DNA from: Magnetovibrio sp.
GTDB lineage: Bacteria; Pseudomonadota; Alphaproteobacteria; Rhodospirillales; Magnetovibrionaceae
Assembly (NCBI GenBank): GCA_016763895.1
Contig: JAESSV010000118.1
Span: forward strand, 1-7,077
Direction of reading: 5' to 3'
Length of the DNA: 7,077 bases
Shown: positions 1 through 5,167 of the stretch, in pieces
Numbering within the stretch: the first letter of the stretch is position 1
How the letters are laid out: each line of letters opens with the position of its first letter
Program-made: the position numbers and the translations under genes
The notes under the pieces: generated by a model
What the model was told of the DNA's origin: nothing
What the model saw: the letters and a program-made list of their open reading frames with translations, nothing else
Databases searched by the model: none

Positions 1-570
1 GTGCAGGAACAATTTTCTCAAGATAGCTTCAAGCCCTCGTTCACCATTATCAGCCAAAATACTTGCAATTTTACTGACCACCCAATGGCAACCACCAAAG
101 GCGGCAAATCCTGCCATTGGCCCTGCAGCCAATGGCAGGACCGCACATTTGGCGCCTGCAATTCCGGCGAGTATGCCGCCATATATGGATATTCCGACCG
201 TCAACAAACCACCAATACCTTCAATGGTCGCGGCCACCAAACCCTCTCGTTCATAAGCCGTGACAACTTCTTTAATTTCCCGAACAACAGAGGACCCAAT
301 TTCCAAAAAACCAATTATTTTCAGAACCTTTGCTGCCTTTACAAGATTTGGATTGACGCGAGGGCCAGCCTTGGTATTAACTTTTTCTAAGTCATATTCG
401 GCATAGCTTTTTAGTGTGCCGACGGCATCCCTGGCCGCGTCTCCCATGGTGCTTAGATACGAATCAAGATCGTTCGAGGCCGCTTGAGCCTCTGACATCA
501 ACGGTCCTAACATCAACACCGCAAAAAAAGCGGTAAAGAGGGCTGAGAGGAACACGTTGCGTTTTTTCAT
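1..570 (-). CDS. Secreted glycine-rich hydrophobic protein, C-terminus missing (partial)
   Basis: Reading the minus strand from 570, the frame stays open for 190 codons to the window edge, so the C-terminus is not seen. Residues 1-30 form a Sec signal peptide: MKKR, a hydrophobic core, and an AQA/AS cleavage site. Residues 31-115 look helical and charged. Residues 117-170 are glycine- and alanine-rich and strongly hydrophobic, with GxxxG-like spacing and two cysteines (Cys142, Cys161), as in membrane-inserting glycine-zipper segments. The ATG overlaps the stop of the upstream gene as ATGA (567-570), which suggests translational coupling; a GAGG lies about 12 nt upstream. I do not recognise the family. 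The hydrophobic stretch could be a membrane anchor, a pore-forming part or a self-assembling surface. The last place in a CsgG-like operon suggests an accessory envelope factor or a further exported protein (inference). Confidence 0.8.
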   Translation of the reverse strand, partial: MKKRNVFLSALFTAFFAVLMLGPLMSEAQAASNDLDSYLSTMGDAARDAVGTLKSYAEYDLEKVNTKAGPRVNPNLVKAAKVLKIIGFLEIGSSVVREIKEVVTAYEREGLVAATIEGIGGLLTVGISIYGGILAGIAGAKCAVLPLAAGPMAGFAAFGGCHWVVSKIASILADNGERGLEAILRKLFLH

Positions 571-1631
571 TGACTGTGGACCTCGGCATACAGGTCATAA
601 TATCCAAGGCCATCCAAGACCATCTTACCTTCTTTTTCCGAAAATATTGTGACGGTGCTAAAGCGCGCATTATCAATACGCACAGACAAAACGATGATGC
701 TCCCCGTTGGTTGGACAATGACCATCGGTTGTAAACCTTGTAAAAATGGTGCTGGAATTTTCCGCATATCCTTCAAGGCGGTCAGGCGATGCTTCGCAGG
801 CTTATTGAGCTTTTCAAGGGCCGACCAGTTCTGTTCAGCCAAAGCGTTCATGGTTTGGCTATAAATGGAAAATAACTTTTTATGCCCCACAAGCCTGATG
901 TTTTGCTTGAAAAATCCGCTCATCCGGTTCGCAAAAACAGAGGCTATAAAGCGTTTGTTTTGGGGGGATTGGGGCAAGGAAAATTGCTGAGATGACGGCT
1001 CGGGAAAGGTCTTTAGAAAACTGACAACGGACACCAAGATTTGACGTTGTAATGCTTCTCGAACCGAAAGTGGGTTTTCTTTGTTCGCCTTGGTTAAGGT
1101 TCTCAACCATACGGGTATTTGTTGCACAATTGCTTTTTTGGGGTCTCTTAGATCCGCCCCGGCGTATATTTTTACACCCACCAACTGGGGCTTGTCTTGG
1201 GTATACGTCCATTGGGTTAACAACCAGAAATCAACGATCGGATTGTAATAGCCGACAATGGGTGATGTGCTTAGCCCTGCCCCCAGGTATGCTTGGCTTT
1301 GTTTGAAAAACAACCGCCATAAATCGCGTTCATATTTCTTGTCTTTGCGGTGCAAAACCGACATATCGAATGGCTGAGTTCCGGACCGAGCAAAGAATTT
1401 GTTGATCAATTGAGGATCCCCAACGCCGACCAAACGAAGCTTCAAAATGCTTTCTGTCAGGTTCACCAACTTGGTCTGTTTCATTTGCTTGGCCGTCAAC
1501 TGGCTGGTGCTTTGGGCAAGAGCCGCAGGCCCGTAAAATCCGAAACAAACAAAGGAAATGGCGAGTACAAACAGTTGAAATCTACGTTGCAAATTTCGTC
1601 TAATGGCGATCATGATCCCCTCAATCAGCAT
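567..1631 (-). CDS. Secreted protein of unknown family, 354 aa
   Basis: This is a full-length frame on the minus strand. ATG at 1631 is preceded by GGAG with 8 nt spacing. A second ATG at codon 7 has GAGGGG only 3 nt away, so the start could be six codons later. After a basic n-region (RRNLQRR), a hydrophobic core ends at ALA/QS near residue 39, a typical signal peptidase I site, so the product should be periplasmic or exported. The mature part is rich in Lys, Gln and aromatic residues. It has a glycine/tyrosine-rich stretch around residues 114-140 (LGAGL, VGYYNP, DFWLLTQW) and a C-terminal part (about 300-350) that looks beta-stranded. No cysteine pair or catalytic motif is evident. It lies 15 nt after the 193-aa gene and overlaps the next gene by 4 nt, so it is almost certainly cotranscribed with the CsgG-like channel. 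An accessory role like that of CsgE/CsgF or HfaD is possible by position only; I see no sequence resemblance. Confidence 0.85.
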   Translation of the reverse strand: MLIEGIMIAIRRNLQRRFQLFVLAISFVCFGFYGPAALAQSTSQLTAKQMKQTKLVNLTESILKLRLVGVGDPQLINKFFARSGTQPFDMSVLHRKDKKYERDLWRLFFKQSQAYLGAGLSTSPIVGYYNPIVDFWLLTQWTYTQDKPQLVGVKIYAGADLRDPKKAIVQQIPVWLRTLTKANKENPLSVREALQRQILVSVVSFLKTFPEPSSQQFSLPQSPQNKRFIASVFANRMSGFFKQNIRLVGHKKLFSIYSQTMNALAEQNWSALEKLNKPAKHRLTALKDMRKIPAPFLQGLQPMVIVQPTGSIIVLSVRIDNARFSTVTIFSEKEGKMVLDGLGYYDLYAEVHSQ

Positions 1632-1646
1632 CTTAAAAACTCCGTA

Positions 1647-2228
1647 TTATTTGGTGCTGGAACACCCACCTGAATTGCCCACCGTGCCAATGCTCACGCA
1701 TGCTTTATTTTGATTGGTTGGGGACGTGCTTGTACCACTGTTCACAATTACGCTGTCGACATAGATCGTGGTATCCAGATTTGCGGGGGCGATGCCGTTT
1801 GATCCCATGGTCGAGCCGTTGGCTAGATTCTGTTTGGCAATTTTACGGGCGCGTTGTTCTGGTGTTAAAACCGTTCCGTTGATGGTGAGCCCACTTTCCC
1901 CCCGCAAGTTTTGAATGACAATGATATTTTTACGCGAACCAGTTCCGGTGATAATGGTTGTTTGGCCGGGTGCGCTTGTCGATAACATGCCCGGTTCCAA
2001 AGACGTCCGTTGTCCGACCCCCGCATCTAAGGCGGGCTGACCACCCGTCAAAGCGTTTAAGGGGATAACATTATCCGTTGCCGCTTTGCCAAGATAAAGG
2101 CTGGGGTTTTGGGCAGACGTTTGTTCTTGAGCCCAGGCATGGCCTGCCAAGACCACCCCCCCAACACAGGTTAAAATGCCCCATATCCAACTGTTTTGTT
2201 CAGAAGGCCTGAACGATTTGGTGTACAC
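1647..2228 (-). CDS. Small secreted protein with C-terminal Cys-IGT-Cys signature, 193 aa (candidate exported subunit)
   Basis: I place the start at the GTG at 2228 rather than at an in-frame ATG at 2315. The GTG has a strong AAGGAG six nt upstream, avoids a 68-nt overlap with the channel gene, and puts a proper signal peptide at the N-terminus: hydrophobic residues 14-29, then AWA/QE at 33/34. The mature protein is rich in Ser, Thr, Gly and Asn and low in aromatics. Residues 90-120 and 152-166 alternate hydrophobic and polar side chains (for example NIIVIQNL, TIYVDSVIV), as expected of beta-strands. A charged patch sits at 121-135. The tail reads C177-x2-IGT-x6-C189 with four residues after it, matching the ends of the two other small secreted proteins in the operon. 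It follows the CsgG-like gene by 19 nt. I infer a fibre subunit or nucleator exported through that channel; no known family is recognised. Confidence 0.85.
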   Translation of the reverse strand: MYTKSFRPSEQNSWIWGILTCVGGVVLAGHAWAQEQTSAQNPSLYLGKAATDNVIPLNALTGGQPALDAGVGQRTSLEPGMLSTSAPGQTTIITGTGSRKNIIVIQNLRGESGLTINGTVLTPEQRARKIAKQNLANGSTMGSNGIAPANLDTTIYVDSVIVNSGTSTSPTNQNKACVSIGTVGNSGGCSSTK

Positions 2229-2234
2229 GATTTT

Positions 2235-2240
2235 CTCCTT
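2235..2240 (-). promoter_or_regulatory. Ribosome binding site that decides the GTG start of the 193-aa gene
   Basis: The minus strand reads AAGGAG here, six nt before GTG at 2228, in the 19-nt gap after the CsgG-like stop codon. The upstream in-frame ATG at 2315 lies inside the channel gene and would bury the signal peptide behind a 29-residue extension, so this site supports the shorter product. Confidence 0.7.
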
Positions 2241-2247
2241 GCAATCC

Positions 2248-3810
2248 CTAAGGTTTAACCATGAAGCTGACGTGTTGGATGGACGTGTTGTAAGGGTCGG
2301 CCTTTTGATGCGCATTCACGACCTCATATAAACGTTTCAAGCTTAACGGTTCCAGGTCACCTTCCGCCAAAAATGCGGGTTTCGTTTCCTGTGAATAGGG
2401 ATGAGGGACCGCAACGCAAGCAATTTGTTCTTGCCCCTTTCCCGTTGGGCGAATGGAATACGGGGCATTAGCTGACGGAATCATAATTGTCTGGCCGGGT
2501 GTAATAAAACCATTTGTTTGGAACCGCGAAGGAAAGATCCGTGTGACGGGCTGGTCATAACCTTCATAATAACAATACACATGCGCCGGTGATTTGGTCG
2601 TCACCTCAATACGAATTTCATCTTGCACATTCAACGCATTTCCGGTCATGGGATGAATTTCCAAGCCGATTGGATCAAATCCTGAAGCCCCGGCTTGCCC
2701 ATTCTGTTCGGGTGAACCCATAACCCCAGGGGACAAGGAGGCTTGAGCCCCGAAAGCAGGCTTTAGGACCGGCGATACCGCCATATTGTTGGTCAGCAAC
2801 TGATAATACAGATCAAAATCAATCCGACCGTTTGCGATTAAATCTTCCCGTGCTTTGTACCTGTTAATCCCTTTCTGGAGCGCTCGGCTATTTTGGCCCG
2901 TGATGGCGCCTTTGAAATCTCCGGTTTTAATAAGGGCGGTTTGCACCAAACGGATACGTTCGTCAGGTTTTTGTGCATCGTACCAATCACGCGCCACGGT
3001 CATCGCCATGGGATCCGTCGATTCAATTTCCAAACAGCGCCAATAAGGAACTTTAGTGAATTTCCCAAGCACTTCGATAAGGCTGAGTTCAATCAAAGAC
3101 CGCACGGCTTGGTGGGTGCCTTGGCTGCGGTTTTGTGACATTTCAAGGAAGATGCTGGCTTTTTGAATAATGCCTTCTGCGTCACCGCCCTTGCCGCTGC
3201 GCATGATGGTAATGGTGTTGGACGTATGCAAACCGGGAACAATTTGACGTGAGGCAATTTCCCCCATGTTCATATCCATAGACACCAACGCCAACATTTG
3301 ATCCTGCGAATATCCTAGTGATATCAAAGGAGTAGCAATACCTGCGCCTTGTGTATCGGTGGCGACCCCAAGGTCGGCTTGGGTAATCGCACCGCGAATA
3401 TAATAGTTGGGAATTTCAATGGGTCGCCGGCCCACCCAATTTCGTTGAATGTACATCACAGCATTTCCAGCCTGTTCAACATCCACGAATTTAAAGGCCC
3501 TGCTTTTGGTCGACATCTTAGAAATCGTTGAAGTCATGATTTCCTTTGAACCCATATTGATCTGTCCAGTTTGATCCGGAAGACCGTCGCTGGTGATCAT
3601 GATGTCTTTCTTACCAAAAGCGAGGAACAGGTTATCCATGCACCGCAAGGAATTTGTAAACCCCGTCATATTTTTAACAACCGGTGTGGTCGCGTTCGCA
3701 ATCACCGAGGCTGTTTGCGGATTCGTCATGGTTTGGCACCCGGCCAAAGCAAGCGCCGACAGTGTTAAAATGGACGCTGTGGAAAAAACCTTAAAATTAG
3801 TGTGACGCAA
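2248..3810 (-). CDS. CsgG-like outer-membrane secretion lipoprotein with peptidoglycan-binding-like and DUF4384-like C-terminal parts, 520 aa
   Basis: This is the likely outer-membrane export pore of the locus. The signal peptide ends in a lipobox, LAGC, with Cys25 as the lipidated residue. Residues about 41-262 resemble the CsgG/HfaB family: a PVVKNMT start, a segment calling for a stable strand (RAFKFVDVEQ), IRGAITQAD and a late helix with EVLGK. Residues about 283-340 (RLVQTALIKTGDFKGAITG ... GRIDFDLYYQLL) resemble a peptidoglycan-binding-like repeat. A Gly/Gln/Ser-rich linker follows (345-378), and residues about 381-470 resemble DUF4384, with a short C-terminal extension. E. coli CsgG is about 277 aa, so roughly half of this protein is additional. 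The start is TTG at 3810: the frame offers no ATG or GTG between it and the upstream stop, and GGGGGAG lies 10 nt before it. It sits 24 nt after one small secreted gene and 19 nt before another, matching a channel flanked by its substrates. Domain calls are by eye; the CsgG call is the strongest. Confidence 0.85.
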   Translation of the reverse strand: MRHTNFKVFSTASILTLSALALAGCQTMTNPQTASVIANATTPVVKNMTGFTNSLRCMDNLFLAFGKKDIMITSDGLPDQTGQINMGSKEIMTSTISKMSTKSRAFKFVDVEQAGNAVMYIQRNWVGRRPIEIPNYYIRGAITQADLGVATDTQGAGIATPLISLGYSQDQMLALVSMDMNMGEIASRQIVPGLHTSNTITIMRSGKGGDAEGIIQKASIFLEMSQNRSQGTHQAVRSLIELSLIEVLGKFTKVPYWRCLEIESTDPMAMTVARDWYDAQKPDERIRLVQTALIKTGDFKGAITGQNSRALQKGINRYKAREDLIANGRIDFDLYYQLLTNNMAVSPVLKPAFGAQASLSPGVMGSPEQNGQAGASGFDPIGLEIHPMTGNALNVQDEIRIEVTTKSPAHVYCYYEGYDQPVTRIFPSRFQTNGFITPGQTIMIPSANAPYSIRPTGKGQEQIACVAVPHPYSQETKPAFLAEGDLEPLSLKRLYEVVNAHQKADPYNTSIQHVSFMVKP

Positions 3811-3820
3811 GACCTGAACA

Positions 3821-3827
3821 CTCCCCC
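3821..3827 (-). promoter_or_regulatory. Ribosome binding site for the TTG start of the CsgG-like gene
   Basis: The minus strand reads GGGGGAG, 10 nt before the TTG at 3810 and after the TAA of the 111-aa gene. It is the only purine-rich element in the 24-nt gap. The slightly long spacing together with a TTG codon predicts lower translation of the channel than of its presumed substrates (inference). Confidence 0.55.
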
Positions 3828-3834
3828 AAGAAAA

Positions 3835-4170
3835 TTAACGACAAATATTGATAACATCCCCCGGGATCACGACAATTTGTTCCCGTTGGGTAATTCGGCC
3901 TTTTTGCTGTGCGGCCTGGGTGCCAATTTCCACCTTGCTACAATCCGTATTGACGGTTTTATGATTTAAGCCCCCACCCGATTGGGCGGCTTGCCGGCGG
4001 GCCTGTGTCAACACACGCGCCTTTTTTGCAATGGCTCCCGGTGGGGCGGACGACCGCTGGTTTAAGTTTTGAGCCTGCGCAGCAGAAGGCACCTGAACGA
4101 TACCCAAAAAAGCGCTCGCAATAGAAATGGATAAGCTGAGCCTCAAGGCCTTGGTCATTTGAACGAACAT
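3835..4170 (-). CDS. Small secreted basic protein with C-terminal Cys-IGT...Cys signature, 111 aa (candidate exported subunit)
   Basis: ATG at 4170 has a modest GGGA-type site about 8 nt upstream. A second ATG at codon 5 has no such site. Residues 1-33 form a signal peptide with an AQA/QN cleavage site, leaving about 78 residues. The mature N-terminal half (35-70) is basic and rich in Ala, Gln and Arg (AKKARVLTQARRQAAQ). The C-terminal half holds C77-x4-IGT, then 25 residues, then Cys110 one residue from the end (GDVINICR). This is the same ending scheme as its neighbours but with a longer loop between the cysteines. It has no tandem repeat, unlike the gene before it. Lying between the repeat-bearing secreted protein and the CsgG-like pore, it is best read as a second, minor subunit, nucleator or adaptor for export (inference). 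No established family is recognised. Confidence 0.8.
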   Translation of the reverse strand: MFVQMTKALRLSLSISIASAFLGIVQVPSAAQAQNLNQRSSAPPGAIAKKARVLTQARRQAAQSGGGLNHKTVNTDCSKVEIGTQAAQQKGRITQREQIVVIPGDVINICR

Positions 4171-4203
4171 GATTAGGTTCCCAAAAATACATTTTTAATC
4201 AGA

Positions 4204-4240
4204 TTGAGTTCGGAGAAGAGATTTTCTTCCCCGAACTCAA
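4204..4240 (-). promoter_or_regulatory. Long hairpin in the first intercistronic gap (mRNA processing, stabilising or partial-termination element)
   Basis: Two perfect 10-nt arms (TTGAGTTCGG and CCGAACTCAA) are followed, after one mismatch, by five further pairs (GAAGA with TCTTC) and a 5-nt loop. The element starts 4 nt after the stop codon of the 107-aa gene and ends 33 nt before the next ATG. On the minus strand it is followed by TCTGATTAAAA rather than a U-run, so it is not a standard strong intrinsic terminator. Its place after the first gene of an operon fits a 3' stabiliser or leaky attenuator that would give more message for the first gene than for the rest (inference). Confidence 0.65.
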
Positions 4241-4244
4241 AACC

Positions 4245-4568
4245 CTAATTGCACGATTTCGCGCCAATCGTACCGATGTTCGTTTTTGCACAATTTTTTG
4301 AACCCACTGCCGTCGTCGTCACCGTTTTGGCTTTGACTTCGATCTTGGTATCACCTTCTATTTGTACAGAATCACCGCCAATAGCCCCGATGTTTGTTTC
4401 CGCAATATTGCCGGATCCAACAGCCGTTGTGGTAACGGTTTCAACATCAACTTTAAGCGTTGTATCGCCCTGAATTTGGATCTTTCCACCCGTTTGCTGT
4501 TGGGCAAATGCTCCCGTGGACATAACAAAAACAACACTGGCAATCGCTAAACTTATATATTTATTCAT
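4245..4568 (-). CDS. Small secreted repeat protein, candidate amyloid-like fibre subunit, 107 aa
   Basis: I start at ATG 4568, six nt after a GGAG; an in-frame GTG four codons upstream overlaps that site and is rejected. Residues 1-22 are a signal peptide (AFA/QQQ). The mature part is almost wholly two tandem 38-residue repeats, residues 30-67 and 68-105, identical at about 24 of 38 positions. Each has a [IV]QI[QE]GDT start, an alternating hydrophobic/polar strand, the invariant core TVTTTAVGS, then an N-x-A-x-TNIG-x-IG turn. The second ends as C93-x4-IGT-x5-C106; the matching position in the first repeat is Ile, not Cys. There are almost no aromatics. Short secreted strand-turn repeats next to a CsgG-like pore are what curli-type subunits look like, though the curli Ser-x5-Gln-x-Gly-x-Gly-Asn-x-Ala-x3-Gln motif is absent. 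It is first in the operon and has the best ribosome site, fitting the most abundant product. The subunit role is inferred. Confidence 0.85.
   Translation of the reverse strand: MNKYISLAIASVVFVMSTGAFAQQQTGGKIQIQGDTTLKVDVETVTTTAVGSGNIAETNIGAIGGDSVQIEGDTKIEVKAKTVTTTAVGSKNCAKTNIGTIGAKSCN
4254..4481 (-). repeat. Two tandem 114-bp coding repeats (38 codons each)
   Basis: The unit at 4481-4368 encodes residues 30-67 and the unit at 4367-4254 encodes residues 68-105. They abut with no spacer. Protein identity is about 24 of 38, while third codon positions have drifted (for example ACAGCCGTTGTGG against ACTGCCGTCGTCG on the plus strand), so the duplication is old and held by selection on the protein rather than recent. 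Confidence 0.85.
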
Positions 4569-4704
4569 TTCACTCTCCACTTTGGTGATTACGTTAACTG
4601 TTTCTTATGCGCATCGTCGCAATGGCGATCTTCTATTCTGCCATCCTTTTAATCGTTATATTGCCCTCAATGCATTTATTCATGATCATAAATTAGATGT
4701 AATC

Positions 4705-4824
4705 TTAAGCATTTAAGACCACTTGTCCGACTTGGTCGGTGGCCGTTGTTGATGTTTTTAGGACGGCAACATTGATGTCGACGCCCCCTGCAATGAGCGA
4801 CTTTCCATTAAAATATCCCGCCGG
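4705..4824 (-). pseudogene. Coding-like remnant without a start codon, 39 residues
   Basis: The minus-strand frame is open from 4824 to a TAA at 4705, just after an in-frame TAG, and has no usable ATG, GTG or TTG in its first part. It reads AGYFNGKSLIAGG, then VDINVAVLKTSTTATDQVG, then QVVLNA-stop. It is more G+C-rich than its AT-rich flanks and has a sensible residue mix, so it may be the end of a decayed small gene. In a neighbouring frame an ATG at 4846 gives MSKLCRLAGGIF before a stop, so a single frameshift could join the two. The VAVLK stretch faintly recalls short putative motility proteins of the YjfB type, and the T-S-T-T-A run faintly recalls the 107-aa repeat; neither is convincing. 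Chance openness cannot be excluded. Confidence 0.3.
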
Positions 4825-4946
4825 CTAAGCGACACAACTTAGACATTTAATAAACGAACAAATAACATTATAATCCTCACACATAGCGAACACATACAAA
4901 AATAAAACAGACCGGTATCCCAGATTTAACATAAATTTTATCAAAG

Positions 4947-4962
4947 TTTACATCACTTTACA
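4947..4962. repeat. Direct repeat TTTACA-TCAC-TTTACA, 10-bp period
   Basis: Two identical hexamers start exactly one helical turn apart in the AT-rich intergenic region. This is a common layout for tandem binding of a transcription factor on one face of DNA. In AT-rich sequence such a pair can also arise by chance. Confidence 0.3.
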
Positions 4963-4990
4963 CAAATATTTAAGTGTATTTAATATGCGT

Positions 4991-5009
4991 AACAATCAAT
5001 AGGATTGTT
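4991..5009. repeat. Inverted repeat AACAATC-N5-GATTGTT
   Basis: A perfect 7-bp inverted repeat with a 5-nt centre, about 20 nt upstream of the candidate rightward promoter. The size and symmetry suit an operator for a dimeric regulator. There is no T-run after it on either strand, so it is not a terminator. Confidence 0.4.
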
Positions 5010-5027
5010 GATTTATCCCATTCAAGG

Positions 5028-5056
5028 TTGCATATGTCAATAACTACGATTATAAC
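5028..5056 (+). promoter_or_regulatory. Candidate sigma70-type promoter for the rightward lipoprotein/WD40 genes
   Basis: TTGCAT (5028-5033), a 17-nt spacer and TATAAC (5051-5056) resemble -35 and -10 boxes, the -35 only in its TTG half. Transcription would begin near 5063, leaving a leader of about 105 nt. A second -10-like TATATTAT at 5117-5124 is closer to the gene but has no clear -35. Confidence 0.35.
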
Positions 5057-5122
5057 ACCATAAGAGAATAAAACACTTACAAGATGTTCGTTTTCTAAAT
5101 CATTAATCTAGACGTGTATATT

Positions 5123-5138
5123 ATGCACTTTCATGCAC
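5123..5138. repeat. Direct repeat ATGCAC-TTTC-ATGCAC, 10-bp period
   Basis: Two identical hexamers are spaced one helical turn apart, overlapping a -10-like TATATTAT and 30 nt upstream of the rightward ATG. This is a possible regulator site. It shares its 10-bp phasing, but not its sequence, with the pair at 4947-4962. Confidence 0.3.
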
Positions 5139-5167
5139 GCATATTTCATCTCTTTTAAAATTCGAAC

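Larger units (their letters stand above)
4569..5167. other. Divergent intergenic region, 599 nt
   Basis: This lies between the starts of the leftward operon and the rightward pair and must hold both promoters. From about 4834 to 5167 it is very AT-rich; 4705-4830 is visibly richer in G+C and looks like decayed coding sequence. ATTATAAT at 4867-4874 gives a perfect TATAAT on both strands, but neither has a convincing -35. On the minus strand, 4569-4700 holds a weak TATAAC near 4635-4645 and an ATGATCAT palindrome (4682-4689), again without a good -35. No tRNA, long ORF or mobile-element end is visible. Confidence 0.7.

Noticed and set aside
1..390. Plus-strand open frame of 129 codons
   Set aside because: It lies antisense to the signal-peptide protein at 570-1, has no start with a ribosome site in view, and its product is His/Asn/Thr-rich with no recognisable features. 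It is a shadow of the minus-strand gene.
2229..2315. N-terminal extension of the 193-aa protein to an ATG at 2315
   Set aside because: It would overlap the CsgG-like gene by 68 nt, has no ribosome site, and would place 29 residues before the signal peptide. The GTG at 2228 has AAGGAG at ideal spacing.
4204..4240. Classic intrinsic terminator ending the first gene as its own transcript
   Set aside because: The stem is strong but no U-run follows on the minus strand, and the next gene lies only 33 nt further in the same direction with no evident promoter. It is kept as a processing or attenuating hairpin.
4249..4550. Plus-strand frames across the repeat protein gene
   Set aside because: They appear repetitive only because the minus-strand gene has tandem repeats. 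They lack signal peptides and ribosome sites.
4569..4580. GTG start four codons upstream of the 107-aa gene
   Set aside because: This GTG overlaps the GGAG that serves the ATG at 4568, and the ATG gives a normal MNKY signal peptide start.
4622..4648. ATGGC/GCCAT stem in the leader of the minus-strand operon
   Set aside because: Only five pairs with a loop of about 13 nt. This is too weak to call a riboswitch or thermosensor.
4960..4990. Possible CtrA box (TTAA-N7-TTAA) in the intergenic region
   Set aside because: The TTAA pair at about 4970-4983 is spaced by six, not seven, nt, and nearby TTAAC/TTAA sequences do not pair correctly. In AT-rich DNA this is expected by chance.
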